Below the pieces are notes generated by a model. That model was not told where the DNA came from. It searched no databases and saw only the letters and a program-made list of their open reading frames with translations. Shown here piece by piece: positions 1-11,157 of a stretch of 64,000 bases of DNA. The DNA comes from Gnetum montanum (Eukaryota; Streptophyta; Gnetopsida; Gnetales; Gnetaceae): the NCBI GenBank assembly GCA_015680685.1, contig MNCI01004170.1:123888-187887 (forward strand), read 5' to 3'. The position numbers and the translations under genes are program-made. How positions within the stretch are numbered: position 1 is the stretch's first letter; each line of letters starts with the position of its first letter.

Positions 1-29
1 TAAAAAGTCACATAAATTCACACACAACA

Positions 30-2010
30 ATGCCTCTCCTACAAGATGATAATAATGCCACACTTAGGGAGGAAATTCATTGGAGAACCAATGAGCTATC
101 TGATGATGAAGATTGGAGTATACAACCTGAAGTGGGAGTTTCCTATAGGCATGAACAAAAACAACGTCATCATAGTACACAAAAGCCTAACTTACCCGAT
201 GACAATGAACCCCCATTGGCCACTACAAGCTTAACGCAAATACAAGAGGTTGTTCGAATCTCACGTAGGCATTGTAAAGAGAGCCGACTACCCAGGCTCG
301 ATTAAAACAACTTTCCCAAATTTTCAGGAGGCTATGAATTAGATCCGCATCAACATTTACTAGCCTTCTACGATGCCTACACATGGAATAACATTGATAA
401 CAGTTGGCAAAAACTGAAGCTCTTTCCGATGACACTCGTTGACCAAGCTAAAGTATGGTATAGATCGTTAAAACCAAACTCGATATGATGCTGGTCAACA
501 CTGGTAGAGGTGTTTAATGAAAAATATCAAACTTACGCAAGAGTGTCAGCCTTGAGGAAAAAAATCCAAGGATGGAAACAAGCAAAATAGGAACCCTTGG
601 ACATGGCCTTAGAAAGATATTATGCATTGTTAAATAACTATCCAGGCCATGGGTTTTCTGAGGAAAGGCTAATGTACCATATCATTGATGGGCTACGTAA
701 TGAAACAAGAGAGACCTTAGGAACGTATGCCCGAGGTCAACTATACAAACTACAAACCCATCAAATCCAAGAGCTTATTAAATGGGTAGCAAAAGAAGAA
801 GGAGAATTAGCTACATAGGAGAGTGTTGAAAAACATCAATGGGACCAAAATATTAACTCAACAAAGGTCCATGATCATGACAAGGAGAGATCAACAAATC
901 TCAAGGTGGAAACATCATCTTTGCCAATACAACAATCGTTAGAAGTATCTGAGGCAAAGATCAATAAGATGTTGAAATGGATAAATCAAAAGTGTGGAGA
1001 ATATATCAACACCATTGGAGATAGAGTTTTGACAACCCAAGAAGCAGGACGAAATCATAGGCATTTGGAAAAAAAGAATAAAGGGAATAAGAGCTCAATT
1101 GCCAATCATACGTATGAATGCAACATATGCTTGTATGATCACCCCAAGGGCCAATGCCCAATATTGTTACAATTACAGGAGCATTGGGGAAATACGCTAC
1201 ATCCAGAGTTCGTATAGAGATACGGTGTTAGACCACAGTGGCAACAATCCCAGTCGTGGGGGAATCCACCCTTAGACTGGAGGCACCCTTCACATTTTTC
1301 GAATCCAAATGCTTATCACATTCAACATCCTGTTTCTTCAATCGGGCCAACATACTCTATCTCACCACAACACCATTCTCCACAATACTATCAACCCATG
1401 CCTCCAACACAACCACCACCTTGTGCACCTTACATCCCTCCTAACTTCCAACATTCTCATCCTTTCCCTCCTTCCACAATGCCACCAACTGTTCCTAAGG
1501 TGTTTGTACCACCACAACCCATGAACAACACTTGTGCTACCGCTACTAACAGCAGTGAAAAGACTCCTCAACATCAAAGGCGTCCTTTCTTTAAACATGG
1601 TCGTAGGAAGGGATAACAAAATTTAGAGGCCATTGCACCTTCCAACTCAGCACAAGTCCAACACTGTGGTGCACCCTTACCTTCGAACCCAATGCCTCAT
1701 GTAACTTCATTAGGGCCACCAACTTAACGCTCCAACAACCATCTGGCCCAATGAACATAACCATGGGAGGCATCAGCCCAATCCTTGTATACCACTTAAT
1801 GGTCCTAAACATCATAGTGGGTCAACTCATTATCCAGGAACTACATCGTATGAAGTGCCCCACTGTGTTTATTATAAAGTGTGTGAAATCCAAGGTGATA
1901 AGTATGGACTAGCTTCAATATTTCTAATATGCAAGGATCCTCATTTCCCATTTATTAATCCTTGCCAGACTCAACCGTTTAGTTATGGGGGATACCCCCC
2001 ATTTCAATAA
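30..2010 (+). pseudogene. Ath-1 gag (broken)
   Basis: Capsid/nucleocapsid polyprotein of an LTR retrotransposon; Gag packages element RNA into cytoplasmic particles. One frame runs from the ATG at 30 to about 1616 with stops at about 303, 486, 588, 816 and 1215 but no frameshift I can see. Order: acidic, charged N-terminus; retrotransposon gag core about 270-800 (PRLD, a GGY.LDP motif, AFYDA, VWYRSLKP, GLRNETR); knuckle C-N-I-C-L-Y-D-H-P-K-G-Q-C at 1119-1157 (CX2CX3HX4C); proline- and histidine-rich tail about 1240-1600. The TGA near 486 sits where Ath-4 has an Arg codon in SIRRW, as expected from CGA to TGA. The start matches Ath-3 (13823) and lacks the longer N-terminal part of Ath-2, -4 and -5. 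Weak similarity to coding sequence continues to about 2010. Confidence 0.8.
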
Positions 2011-3399
2011 CAAGCAGGATTAATAAATATTTTTCATTTTCTTTGATTTTTCAACTTTTTTGTTTTCCAGTTCTTCATTTTTCAACTTTTTGTTTTATCT
2101 TTTTGTGTGTTTGTTTTTATTTTATTTTCTTTTTATAAGTAATCTCATCTACGAATAAAACACTCATGTGGATCATTGGTTGAGATGTGTTTTATGTTAT
2201 TAAGCCATGAGTGATCAATTATTTGAAATAGTGAGCCCACTACACCCACTCATCCACTCTATAAATAAAGAGGTTCCTGTTCGAGGGTATAGTGATATTC
2301 TTGAAATTTCCAAAACTTAAAATTAATTTTGTGTTCATTGTACCTAGAGTGAAGAAGGATGGACTAAGAGGGAATGGTTAGGGTGTGACATCAAGGAGAC
2401 TTGTGGATTCTCTTTGGTGTCATCTGTGGATGTTATCATGCAACTTGGTTGTATTAAGATCCTTGTAGATCTAATGAAAAATGGGAGTAAGAGTAATCAA
2501 AAGGGCACTTGAACATCAAAAGCTGTTCTAGGGGGTCCCACTGGAAAGACATGCACCCATGCTTGAAGGTTGGTGGCCTCTTTGGATTTAGTAAAGTGGA
2601 AAAGAAAAAAAAAAGAAAGAAAAAGAAAACTGCCATAAAACAAAAATCACTCCTCCCTTGTACTAAACGCCAAGTGATCGTATGCCTTGTTGTCATGGTA
2701 CTCTCACAGTTGTTCATCATGGGATGAAATAATGCGATGTCACTATTTAGAGGATGGACTTGGTCCTGATCTTGGAATGACGAGTTAATGACATGTTAAG
2801 CATGCTTTACACGCAAGATTCATTGTGTCCAAGATTAGCTATCTCATGTCCCAATCTCTACGATCCCTTTCTATACTTCATTTCATCTCACTGTTCGTGT
2901 AATTGTAGTTCGTGACCCATGTAACATAGAATTTTCATCTCATTTCGGTGATATTTACATGTGTGTGTTTTGTGGAGTTAGTGCAGATTACATCTCACCC
3001 TTCTAGTGCCCACGGACACTTTAAGTGTTATTACACAAGGGCATAATAGGTTGACACCTGCTTTCGGGAGGACCCACTTGTGTAATTTTGTTGTAATCTT
3101 CATTAATTTTCTAGCTAGAACACACGATTTCTTACCTTCGGCTTAGTTTTTCATAAATTTCTTTCCCTATTATTATCCCTCAAAATTTTAATGTTCCAAT
3201 GTACCATTACATTCCCTTTTCTTCATAATCGCCAAATTTTTAATTGCTAAATTCACATCATTATCATTCAAAGTGCCTCTCGAATTCATGTAATTACCCT
3301 TGCATAAATTAATCCTTGTCCATGTCCTCGTTTTACACTAATAAATTCAAGAAAATCATTAAAAATTCGGTCTTTTTCATGTGTCACCTTAGTTGGGCC
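2011..3399 (+). other. Ath-1 gag-to-ORF3 non-coding spacer
   Basis: No coding frame. It holds a T-rich stretch, then a box at 2543-2570 (GGAAAGACATGCACCCATGC at its start), followed by a purine run at about 2597-2627. The 15-bp block GGGAGGACCCACTTG lies at 3066-3080. The boxes recur in the same order in the other four elements. The frame at 2509-2727 is a by-product of the low-complexity run. Confidence 0.7.
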
Positions 3400-3460
3400 G
3401 AGATATTGCATACGCGATGTACCGTACGTGATATCGCATCCTATTTACCTATAAATAGGA
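3400..3460 (+). promoter_or_regulatory. Ath-1 internal U3-like block with TATA box
   Basis: Seen: GCATACGCGAT and GTACGTGATATCGCATC at 3408-3440, then TATAAATA at 3450-3457. The LTR of the same element carries GCATACGCGATATC and GTACGTGATATCACATC at 6941-6988 ahead of its own TATAAATA at 7006-7013. The internal block is therefore a copy of, or co-evolved with, the LTR promoter motif and lies about 465 bp before the ORF3 start. A role as internal promoter for ORF3 is inference. Confidence 0.55.
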
Positions 3461-3924
3461 ACCCCTGCCGCAACACTTAGCATCATTTGGCCATTTACGT
3501 GGGGGAAATTTTTGAATTTTTTCTCTGCGACTTGCGATTGTGTGACCCTTGCTTTTTCACCTATATCTCGCGCGCTGGTACTCTGATTTTAATTCTGTTT
3601 GAACCTGCTTGAACCTGAAGTGTTTAGTTCAGTCGTGGGGGAGAGACACTTGTCGAAAAGTGCCTAAATTTTTTGAAATTTGTCATCGCCCAAAGGACAT
3701 CAATTAGGGTAATTAATACTAACACTTAGAAACATTGTGCCAAAAATCATATGACCTTAAGTATACCAGGAGATTAAAATGAAAATCCACCTAATTCATA
3801 GGAATCATCATTATAATTTTCGGGCATGATCACACGTTATAATATACGATCTTTAATTAAGGAAAGTAAGGTATAACTTGACTTCCAAAACAACCTTACT
3901 AACGTTTGACCCGTGTGATTGCAG

Positions 3925-6718
3925 ATGGCCCCAAAATGTTCACAACAGAAGAGTCCTACCCAAGGTGGAGCAAAACAACCTAGGAGAGGTAGAAGGCAAG
4001 GTCCTACCAGACAACATACCGAACAGAAGGTGCACTTATTTAGTATCCATCAAGAAGAACCTCCTACCAGACAATCTAGGTAGGCAGAAGGAGGAGTTGC
4101 TGCTGCGCTTGAACCGGGACAACAACTCACGTTGCCCCCAGAATGTGTTCAGGCTATCCATACGAAGTCCACAATTGCTTCGGTGATTGTGGAACTTAAC
4201 TTCAAATCTTTTGTAGAGTTTGCTCCTGAGGCTATTAGGGATCACCTTAAAGGGTCTCCCTTATCGCTTGTCCTCTTTGAAAACGGTGCTTGGTACTTAG
4301 GTGAAACGTACCTATTCTAGCACAATAAGGAGCAAGGCACCACGGTTAACATTGGTGGCATGACAGTAGATTTTTTGCATAGGTGATTTTGGAAGTATTA
4401 AACCTTTCGAATTCAGGCTCCCATGTTGCTCGGTTATCCACCTGATCAGACCCTGATGTGCGAAAGGATTGGTTAGAGAAGGCTTACGGTAAAGATAAAG
4501 CTTTTGGTGAGCTGACAACAGAAGAGCGGGTTTATTTCAAAATCGGAACCTATCATCTCTTCCCCACAAAATGTTTGAAAAGAATATCAACGTATGCAGC
4601 AAGAGGATGTGCAGTGTTGATGGGAAAGGTTAATGCTAACCTTCCCCATCTATATTTGACGAAGATCCTAAGGCGATTCGAAGAACGGAAGTTAGGGAAA
4701 ATGGCACTCCCTTTTCCCTGCCTTATCAGAAAACTGTGCCAGCGAGCTGGTATTCGGGGATATACAAATGATGTCCTCCGAAAGGCCCAAAATGCTTCTT
4801 ATGCTGAATTATTAAAGGCGCCAGCTCCAAGAAAGAGCACTGACGAAGAGCTGGGACTAGATGAAGAAGAAGAATAGATGACTGGATCACCTGCAACTCA
4901 ACTTGCAGGACCCAGTCAGCCTCCAGCCACAGGTCCCAGCCAACAACAAGAAGTAGGACCCAGCACAGGCCAGGATCTACCGCCGCTACAAGACTACAGA
5001 CCGTTGATGAGCCATCTTAGGGCCATTACCGAGATGGTTAGTTGGGGAAGTCGTGATGACGCAAACCTCTTCCACGTCATCGATGATGCCGACCAGCCTA
5101 CGATTTTAGTAGATCGCACATGGGGTGAGTTATCAATGCAAATAGGAGGAGGGGAAAGCAGATGGTTACAACAGATCTCTGGACACGCGGCATCTTTTCA
5201 AGTGCAGTTAGAGACTGGTGAAGGCGCAACTGTGGTGGTCATGCAACACCAGGATGCCGCGGGAGCTGCTGAAGTGGTCGCTAACCACATCAAAGAGTCC
5301 TTTAATGTGCTTGTTGTACCACTGGAAGATCTTTCAGGAGCACGGGATGCTCAAACTATTGCCAAAACCTCAATGACTCTTGTGGAACATGAGGATGCAT
5401 TCGATAGATTACTTCAAATAGGACAAGTTTTGACGTCCCTGTTTGACATCTCCTAGGATGTAACGACAATTCAATTAGACCTCATTTCCACAAAGGGGAA
5501 GCTGGTCCTATCCGAAGTAAGGGCAGAGCATGTTGAAGCTGAAGTGCAGAAACTATAAGAGCAACTCGTAGCCTTACAAGCAGCATAGTGGGATCCTTTG
5601 CGATTTTTTCCCGTAGACCAGCTAGACAATTTCAGAACTGAGCAACTAACAAAACTAATTTCAGAAAATAAGAAGGTGGTAGAAGAAAAGGAGATGACCA
5701 CTTGGGATTCCTCCGCAGCTCAAGCGCAAACTCATGCGCATCTTAAGGCACTTAAGGCCTTACAAGAAGAGAATAAGCAGTTGGTTGCAGATAATCTTCG
5801 GTTGACTTCTATGGAGAAATAAAAGAATGTTCTCGATGAACATTTTCATCAATTACAAGAACAGTTCATTCGGGTCAACCGAGATGTAAGCCGTTTAGCC
5901 AGAGAAAATCGAACCCTCCTGATGGAGGAGGTACGCGCTATTCGACAAAAATTAGCCATCAAGATTAGCGCGTGGCAGAATGAGGCTAAATGACACGAGA
6001 AGCTGAAGGAGCATTTCCATGATCAGGTGGGGATGTACAAACAAATCTTGGAAAAGGAGATCCATATGGCCAAAGCTCAAATCAACAACATCAGTGCTTA
6101 ACACACTGATTGGGGGGCCATATTGGACACTAATTCCTATGCCCACCAAGCGGAAATTAAGAACTAGGACCTGCAGATCCAATACTTGATTAAATACATG
6201 GAGTTGGCAAACCTTCGATATGCCAACCTGGCCATGTTAATAGCAGGGTGCCCAAGGTCAGAGCTCAAGCAGTAGGTAGCTTTCACCCACATCAAATATG
6301 AAGCAGAATTTGCAGAGCGAAAGAAGTTGGCTGAAAAACTAGATGTTGCAAATTCTGAACTAGCGGTGGTAAAAGAAAGCTACCAAGGACAGAAAGATGT
6401 GGCAACTGACTTGGCTCGACGGCTAACAGAGCTTCACGAATACAAAGACAAAGCCATAGCCTATGAAGAGGAACGACGGGTGTTCGCGGCATGGTACGTC
6501 AAGGCTAATCAAATGTTTTTGCAACTACCCTGTCCGTGGAAAGTGCCGACTCCATCAAACATCGGAGCATCAGCAAGGATGGCACAAGACCCCTGAACCG
6601 AAGAGGAGAAGCTCCAGGTTATTCTTTAGCATCATCAACCTTCAAAGCTCGGAGCACATGACAAAGGGACAAAGGGAAAGCACCCATGGAGGAGCCACCG
6701 CCACCAGGAACTACATGA
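3925..6718 (+). pseudogene. Ath-1 ORF3: PF20167-like domain plus long coiled coil (broken)
   Basis: Third ORF in the place of the Athila env-like gene; function unknown. The ATG follows TGATTGCAG, a good 3' splice site. About 930 codons when stops are ignored. Order: basic Lys/Arg/Gln-rich start; globular domain about 4130-4800 with YFKIGTYHLFPT, GCAVLMGK and LPFPCLIRKLCQRAGI, which resembles the putative plant transposon protein family; an acidic DEEEE segment at 4860; a Pro/Gln linker; then some 400-500 residues of heptad-like coiled coil (for example ALQEENKQLVADNLRL) to about 6480; short Pro-rich tail. One frameshift lies between 4320 and 4458; after it a single frame holds to about 6596 with stops near 4875, 5454, 5556, 5586, 5820 and 5991, then a second slip. 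The TGA at 6716-6718 matches the end in Ath-3. No signal peptide or membrane segment is visible, so a true envelope is unlikely. Confidence 0.75.
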
Positions 6719-6880
6719 GTTCCACATTTTTGTAGTTGTAGTATTTTTTCTCTGTGTTGTGTCTTCCCACACTGCGGCATTAGTCCATTTCTTTTTCCAG
6801 TTAATAATCCCATACCTATCCAATGTGTAATCACTGAAGCTTGTTCTCCTTGTAACTTGAGGATGAGTTTTTATTCAGTC

Positions 6881-6889
6881 GTGGGGGTA
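6881..6889 (+). other. Ath-1 polypurine tract
   Basis: GTGGGGGTA directly before the LTR, preceded by the conserved TTGAGGATGAGTTTTTATT. Primes plus-strand DNA synthesis in LTR elements. The same tract precedes the 3' LTR of the other four elements. Confidence 0.8.
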
Positions 6890-7863
6890 TAATGAGACGC
6901 GATTCACATAGGCTGCAATATCGCATCCCTCGCGATATTGCGTACGTGATATCACATCTTCCCCTACGATATCGCATACGCGATATCACAGTCCATCGCC
7001 ATATCTATAAATAAGACGCGGCTCTCCCTTGTTTGGGATCCCAGTTTTAGAGTAGCGAAGCTCTGGCAGTTTGATCCCTCCAGAGTTAGATTTTTTCCCG
7101 TGTCTGCCCGCAGTGTGGTGAATGTAATTGTACGGTGTCTTTATTTGAGTGTGTTGTACTTGGACACGCACATGACTGACAATAAAGATCGAGATTACTT
7201 CATCATTGCAGAATTCACTTAGTTTATTTATTTGTTTATTTATTTAATGTTATTTATTACTTTCATAGCGTGGTGTGAGTACGATTTGATTACGAGCATC
7301 TATAGATGTGTACGGCTAGTCAAGGAATCGGTTACTCATCGCGATTAGTCTCTCACCCTTAAACTCCTAGAAGCAAAATGAGTACGACTTGATTACGAGC
7401 ATTTAAGTGTGACTGCTTGGTAGCCTAGTGGTGTAGCTAGGATCTACGCTTGGTAACCCAGGCGTATTTGGGATTTGCGCTTGGTAATCCCAGTGGCGTA
7501 CCTAGGATCTATGCTTGGTAGTCCCAGTGGTAGTCATGCACAAAGTCCAAGATGTGTACGGTTGATCAAGGTCGCACTTAGGCTAGATTAGATTTTCTTA
7601 CCTTTTCCTCCTAGCTTAGCTTAGTTAATATTATTTTCCACTGCCATCAGGAGTAGCGTTAGAATTAGGAACACATCATACACCTCATCTAGACTAAACC
7701 ATGCGTGACATATGCAATACTAGTCTAGGTGGGAAGACAACGAACTGTGACCTAAGGCTAACTATCTAGGTGCCACAACTAGTCCATCTGCGGAGTTCGA
7801 CCAGATCGCGCATGCGATGCTCGTTTTGTATGGTTGAGTGTAGGGGTACCTCTCCACTCATCA
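6890..7863 (+). repeat. Ath-1 3' LTR
   Basis: 974 bp from TAATGAGA (TG start decayed to TA) to CCACTCATCA. U3 has repeated GATATCGC palindromic motifs at about 6915-6990, TATAAATA at 7006-7013, and four 31-34 bp units starting GCTTGGTA at 7415, 7448, 7479 and 7513. The end GGGGTACC...CTCATCA is shared with all five Ath LTRs. The next 5 bp are CATAG; the matching left duplication is outside the window. Confidence 0.85.
7415..7540 (+). repeat. Short tandem repeats in the R/U5 part of the Ath-1 LTR
   Basis: Four units of 31-34 bp, each starting GCTTGGTA followed by a variant of ACCCAGTGGCGTA. The other Ath LTRs keep 2-3 shorter, more diverged units, for example at 30254, 30279 and 30303 in Ath-4. 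Confidence 0.7.
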
Positions 7864-10291
7864 CATAGCTTACATAATTTAATTTTTTCCAATAACAAAA
7901 AAGAAAAAAGAAAGAAAGAAAAGAAAAGAAAAGAAAAAGATGTTGATTCATCATTAGTACTAAATTAGGAGTAGAGGGTTGCTCGAACTCGAAAAATAAT
8001 TACTAAACTAAGATTCATTTATTCTTGAATTTGAGATTAAACTTATCCACCAATGATTTGAAATAGATAGAATATGCACTAGCTAATGGAATTGGATATT
8101 GAACTGATTAAAATACATTATTTAAATAAGGTTTCTTGTATGAATGTTTTTCCATATGCCCAAACTTTGAAAAATTGATATACATCACTTCCAACCTTAG
8201 CATTAAAGTCTTTGAGTCGATGAGTGGTACAAAGCTCAAGCAAGTATAAGATATAAATACCTTATTTTCAAGTTATCCTTAATTTAATTAATTTAATAAT
8301 ATGCTTATTATATTTTAACATTTGAATATGTTGGATTAATAATAATAAAATGTGTATTTACTACACATATAGACTCTCTTGCATCTTGAGAACTAATGCT
8401 AATGTCACATTACTTTTTTGAAATCTTGGTAACCTATCTAATAGTTAATTATAGAATGAGAATTATGATAAATAATAAATCTTCATCTTTCTTTCTTTCT
8501 CATCTCTTGAACATTTGGAACTTTAAAAATTATCTCTTGATGCTATTTAAATCTTTGTACTAACTCAAATGTGACTTTCTTACAAAACAACCATTAATGT
8601 TATGGTTTCTTCGATAGGCTAGTCTATATGATTTAAGAAAAGAACCATAACAAAAACCATTTTGCTTATGAATACCTTTGTATCTCATTTTTTTATTAGA
8701 TTTAAATTGATAAAAAAATGTCCATAATAGCACTTGTAAACAAAAAATATCAACATCTAAGCTTCATAATTTTGCCAAAATACAAAGGTATTTCTAATCA
8801 TGCCATTCTAAAGCTCAAAGTGGACATGTAGAGCATTGTTTTTCCCTACTAAATTTTTTGTAATCACATTATTAGTTTCAAAATCTTAACATGTACAACT
8901 AAATTCTTTCTTAACTTGATTCCTTAATAACTTGCTATTAATATTTGTACTAATCAATTCTCCAACCTCTTGATCACACTTCAATTATCATTAACACTTA
9001 TACCCCCTAAGAATAGTAACTCTAGTAGTGTTTGAGTTTCTTGACCAAGATTATAAGACTAGGTTTCAATCCATGGGCTTGTAGGACTTTGGCTAGATTG
9101 CATCATATGTTTAATCACTAAGTATAAAATCCCAAAAACAACATATAAAGGAGTAATTTTCTAATTTTAGGGATGTTTGCTTAAGTGAATAATCTTACAA
9201 TAGATGCTTCAAAAAAAAAAAAAAAAACAAGAGAAGAGAATTAATGATTAGTAGTAAGGATGATACTTGTCTTAAAAAAATTTATATCATTTTTAATGAA
9301 TTATAGTTTACTTGTTAAGATCAATCCAAGATTTTGATGAAATAGGGCTATAAGATGAATTTTATGAAGGGAAATCAAGGCATTTGTTGTTGCTCTTGAG
9401 TCCAATCAAAATTACAATCAAAATTTGGCCATAAGGATTCCTTGTTCAATCGAATTTTATTTGAGATTTTTTAGTTTGATCATGACAATTCCTTTTAACC
9501 TCACCTCACTTATCATTATTTTTTAACATTGGGATTCACTAATTATCTCCTATTTTTATAACCCTTCTTTTTTCCTAGTCCTTTGATCATGGCAATGGGT
9601 AGATTAGACATTATGATTTAAATGCCATAAGTTTGGATGTCATCTAGGATAAGATTTTAATGTTTTGATCTTCTTGCTCTTTTTTGTGGCTTTTTTGATT
9701 TGACCCTTGCTTGAATTCTTATGGTTTTCATTAGCATTTGTTATTCTTATTCTTTCCATTTCCATTATTCATGTGGTACAAGCCAGGTATCTTGTAACAT
9801 AGTTGTGGGGAATAGGCATTGATTTGAGAATGTGCTTTGTAATTATGATAGTTATTTAAAATGTTTCTACCCTTTTTTTTCCTTATCTTTGCATGACTTG
9901 ATTTCATAGTTGTGATTTTGTTTCTCTTATGTCCCCAAGGGGTTATACTTATAATTTTTTATATGGTCATTTTTTGCAATGGTAGTATCATGTCTTGGGG
10001 GATCTCACTTGGTTTTTAGCATTTTCATAGCTCATTATGTTTATCCAAGAGAACCACCAATCCTAAAAGAACAAGAGGAATAACATCAATCATCAAATCC
10101 AACACTTGTATATGAGAGACCTCCCTCAATAGAGAGATTCATAGTAATATGGTTATGCTTTTAATCTTGGTGTTAAGTGTATACCAAGAAGGATCTTCTA
10201 AACAAATGTCATAGGATCTAGAAGGAGACAATTTAAAGAATGATGACATGGAAGAAGTTGTAGATGCAAATAATGTTTGATAAAGACCTAT
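7864..10291. other. Unassigned A+T-rich DNA between Ath-1 and Ath-2
   Basis: No frame over 65 codons. Contains a GA-rich simple run (about 7898-7940) and a poly-A run (about 9211-9227). No LTR boundary, knuckle, RT or IN motif, or tRNA-like fold was recognised. The last 70 bp before Ath-2 have a short open stretch of acidic codons, too short to call. Confidence 0.5.
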
Positions 10292-11156
10292 TGATGAATC
10301 ATGTTTTGACAGGCTTCAATATCAGCTAGCTAATATTGGAGCCTTGATATCAGATACCTTATGTTGGAGCCTAAGATGCAATGTTGAATATCCGATATTG
10401 CAGGGTATATGCTAACCTATAAATATAACACTTGGGCTCATGATTTTCATATGTTTTTTCATCAGTTTTTACATAGCATAGAAAAGCTCTTATAGTTTTT
10501 TTTTTCTAGAGTTAGAATATGTTTTGAGTGCCTACAGTAGGAGTTTGAGTGTGTATGTATCTTTATTCGAGCATTTATGTAACTAGGCACAGTAGTGTGA
10601 TGGGAATAAAGATGAGCCCTTTTGATGATCCTTTTAGCACCAAGAATAGATTAATGTTTTCTTTAATATATTTATTGTTCATGCACTTTACTTTAAATGC
10701 ATTTTCATTAAGAAATTAGTTTTCAGTTATTAATAAACACAAGCACGACTACTTCGACCATACATATAGTGCTTGGTAACCTAGAAAATTTTAATGTTTG
10801 GTAACCCAAAAATGCTATATACATTTAGGATGTGTCTAGGAGAGTGGGAACAAGTGCTTGTATTAGGCTAGCTAGGTAGTAGAAGAATTAGATCTTAAAT
10901 TACTCTACTTTTCATTTTGGTTTTAGGTGATTAAACTTATAACATATAAAATGATAAAAATCACATACCTTAGTTGCACTTAACCATATACTAGCATCTC
11001 ACAAGTGGAACTGAGAAGATAATGATCATTGCAATTATATTTCACTTTCTTAAAACTAGTATACTTAAAAACTTAAGGTTTGCAGAGTTCGACTGGATCA
11101 TGCGTGAACACTTGTGATTCGTATGGTTGGGTGTAGGTGTACCTTGTTGCTCATCA
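10292..11156 (+). repeat. Ath-2 5' LTR
   Basis: 865 bp, TGATGAATC to TTGCTCATCA, pairing with 26717-27576. U3 carries GATATC/GATATTGGA-type repeats, then CCTATAAATATAAC. Confidence 0.9.
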
Positions 11157-11157
11157 T

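Larger units (their letters stand above)
1..7863 (+). mobile_element. Ath-1: Athila-like Ty3/Gypsy element lacking pol, 5' truncated by window edge
   Basis: Seen: an internal region with a gag-like frame from 30, a non-coding spacer, a long third ORF (3925-6718), a purine tract and a 3' LTR (6890-7863). The 5' LTR and PBS must lie upstream of base 1. No protease, RT, RNase H or integrase is found between gag and ORF3; the gag tail runs into the same spacer that follows pol in the other elements. Ath-3 has the same plan, so this looks like a non-autonomous lineage rather than one chance deletion. CpG-containing motifs are better preserved here than in the other copies, which suggests a somewhat younger insertion (inference). 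Confidence 0.85.

Noticed and set aside
2509-2727. Open frame with a Lys-rich run in the Ath-1 spacer
   Set aside because: It spans the purine run and the conserved spacer box; no motif, and not kept open in other copies.
3925-6718. ORF3 as a viral envelope gene
   Set aside because: No signal peptide, membrane segment or cleavage motif; coiled-coil content and the PF20167-like domain point elsewhere.
7415-7540. Regularly spaced repeats considered as a CRISPR-like array
   Set aside because: Units and spacers both repeat, the site is inside an LTR, and the genome is a plant.
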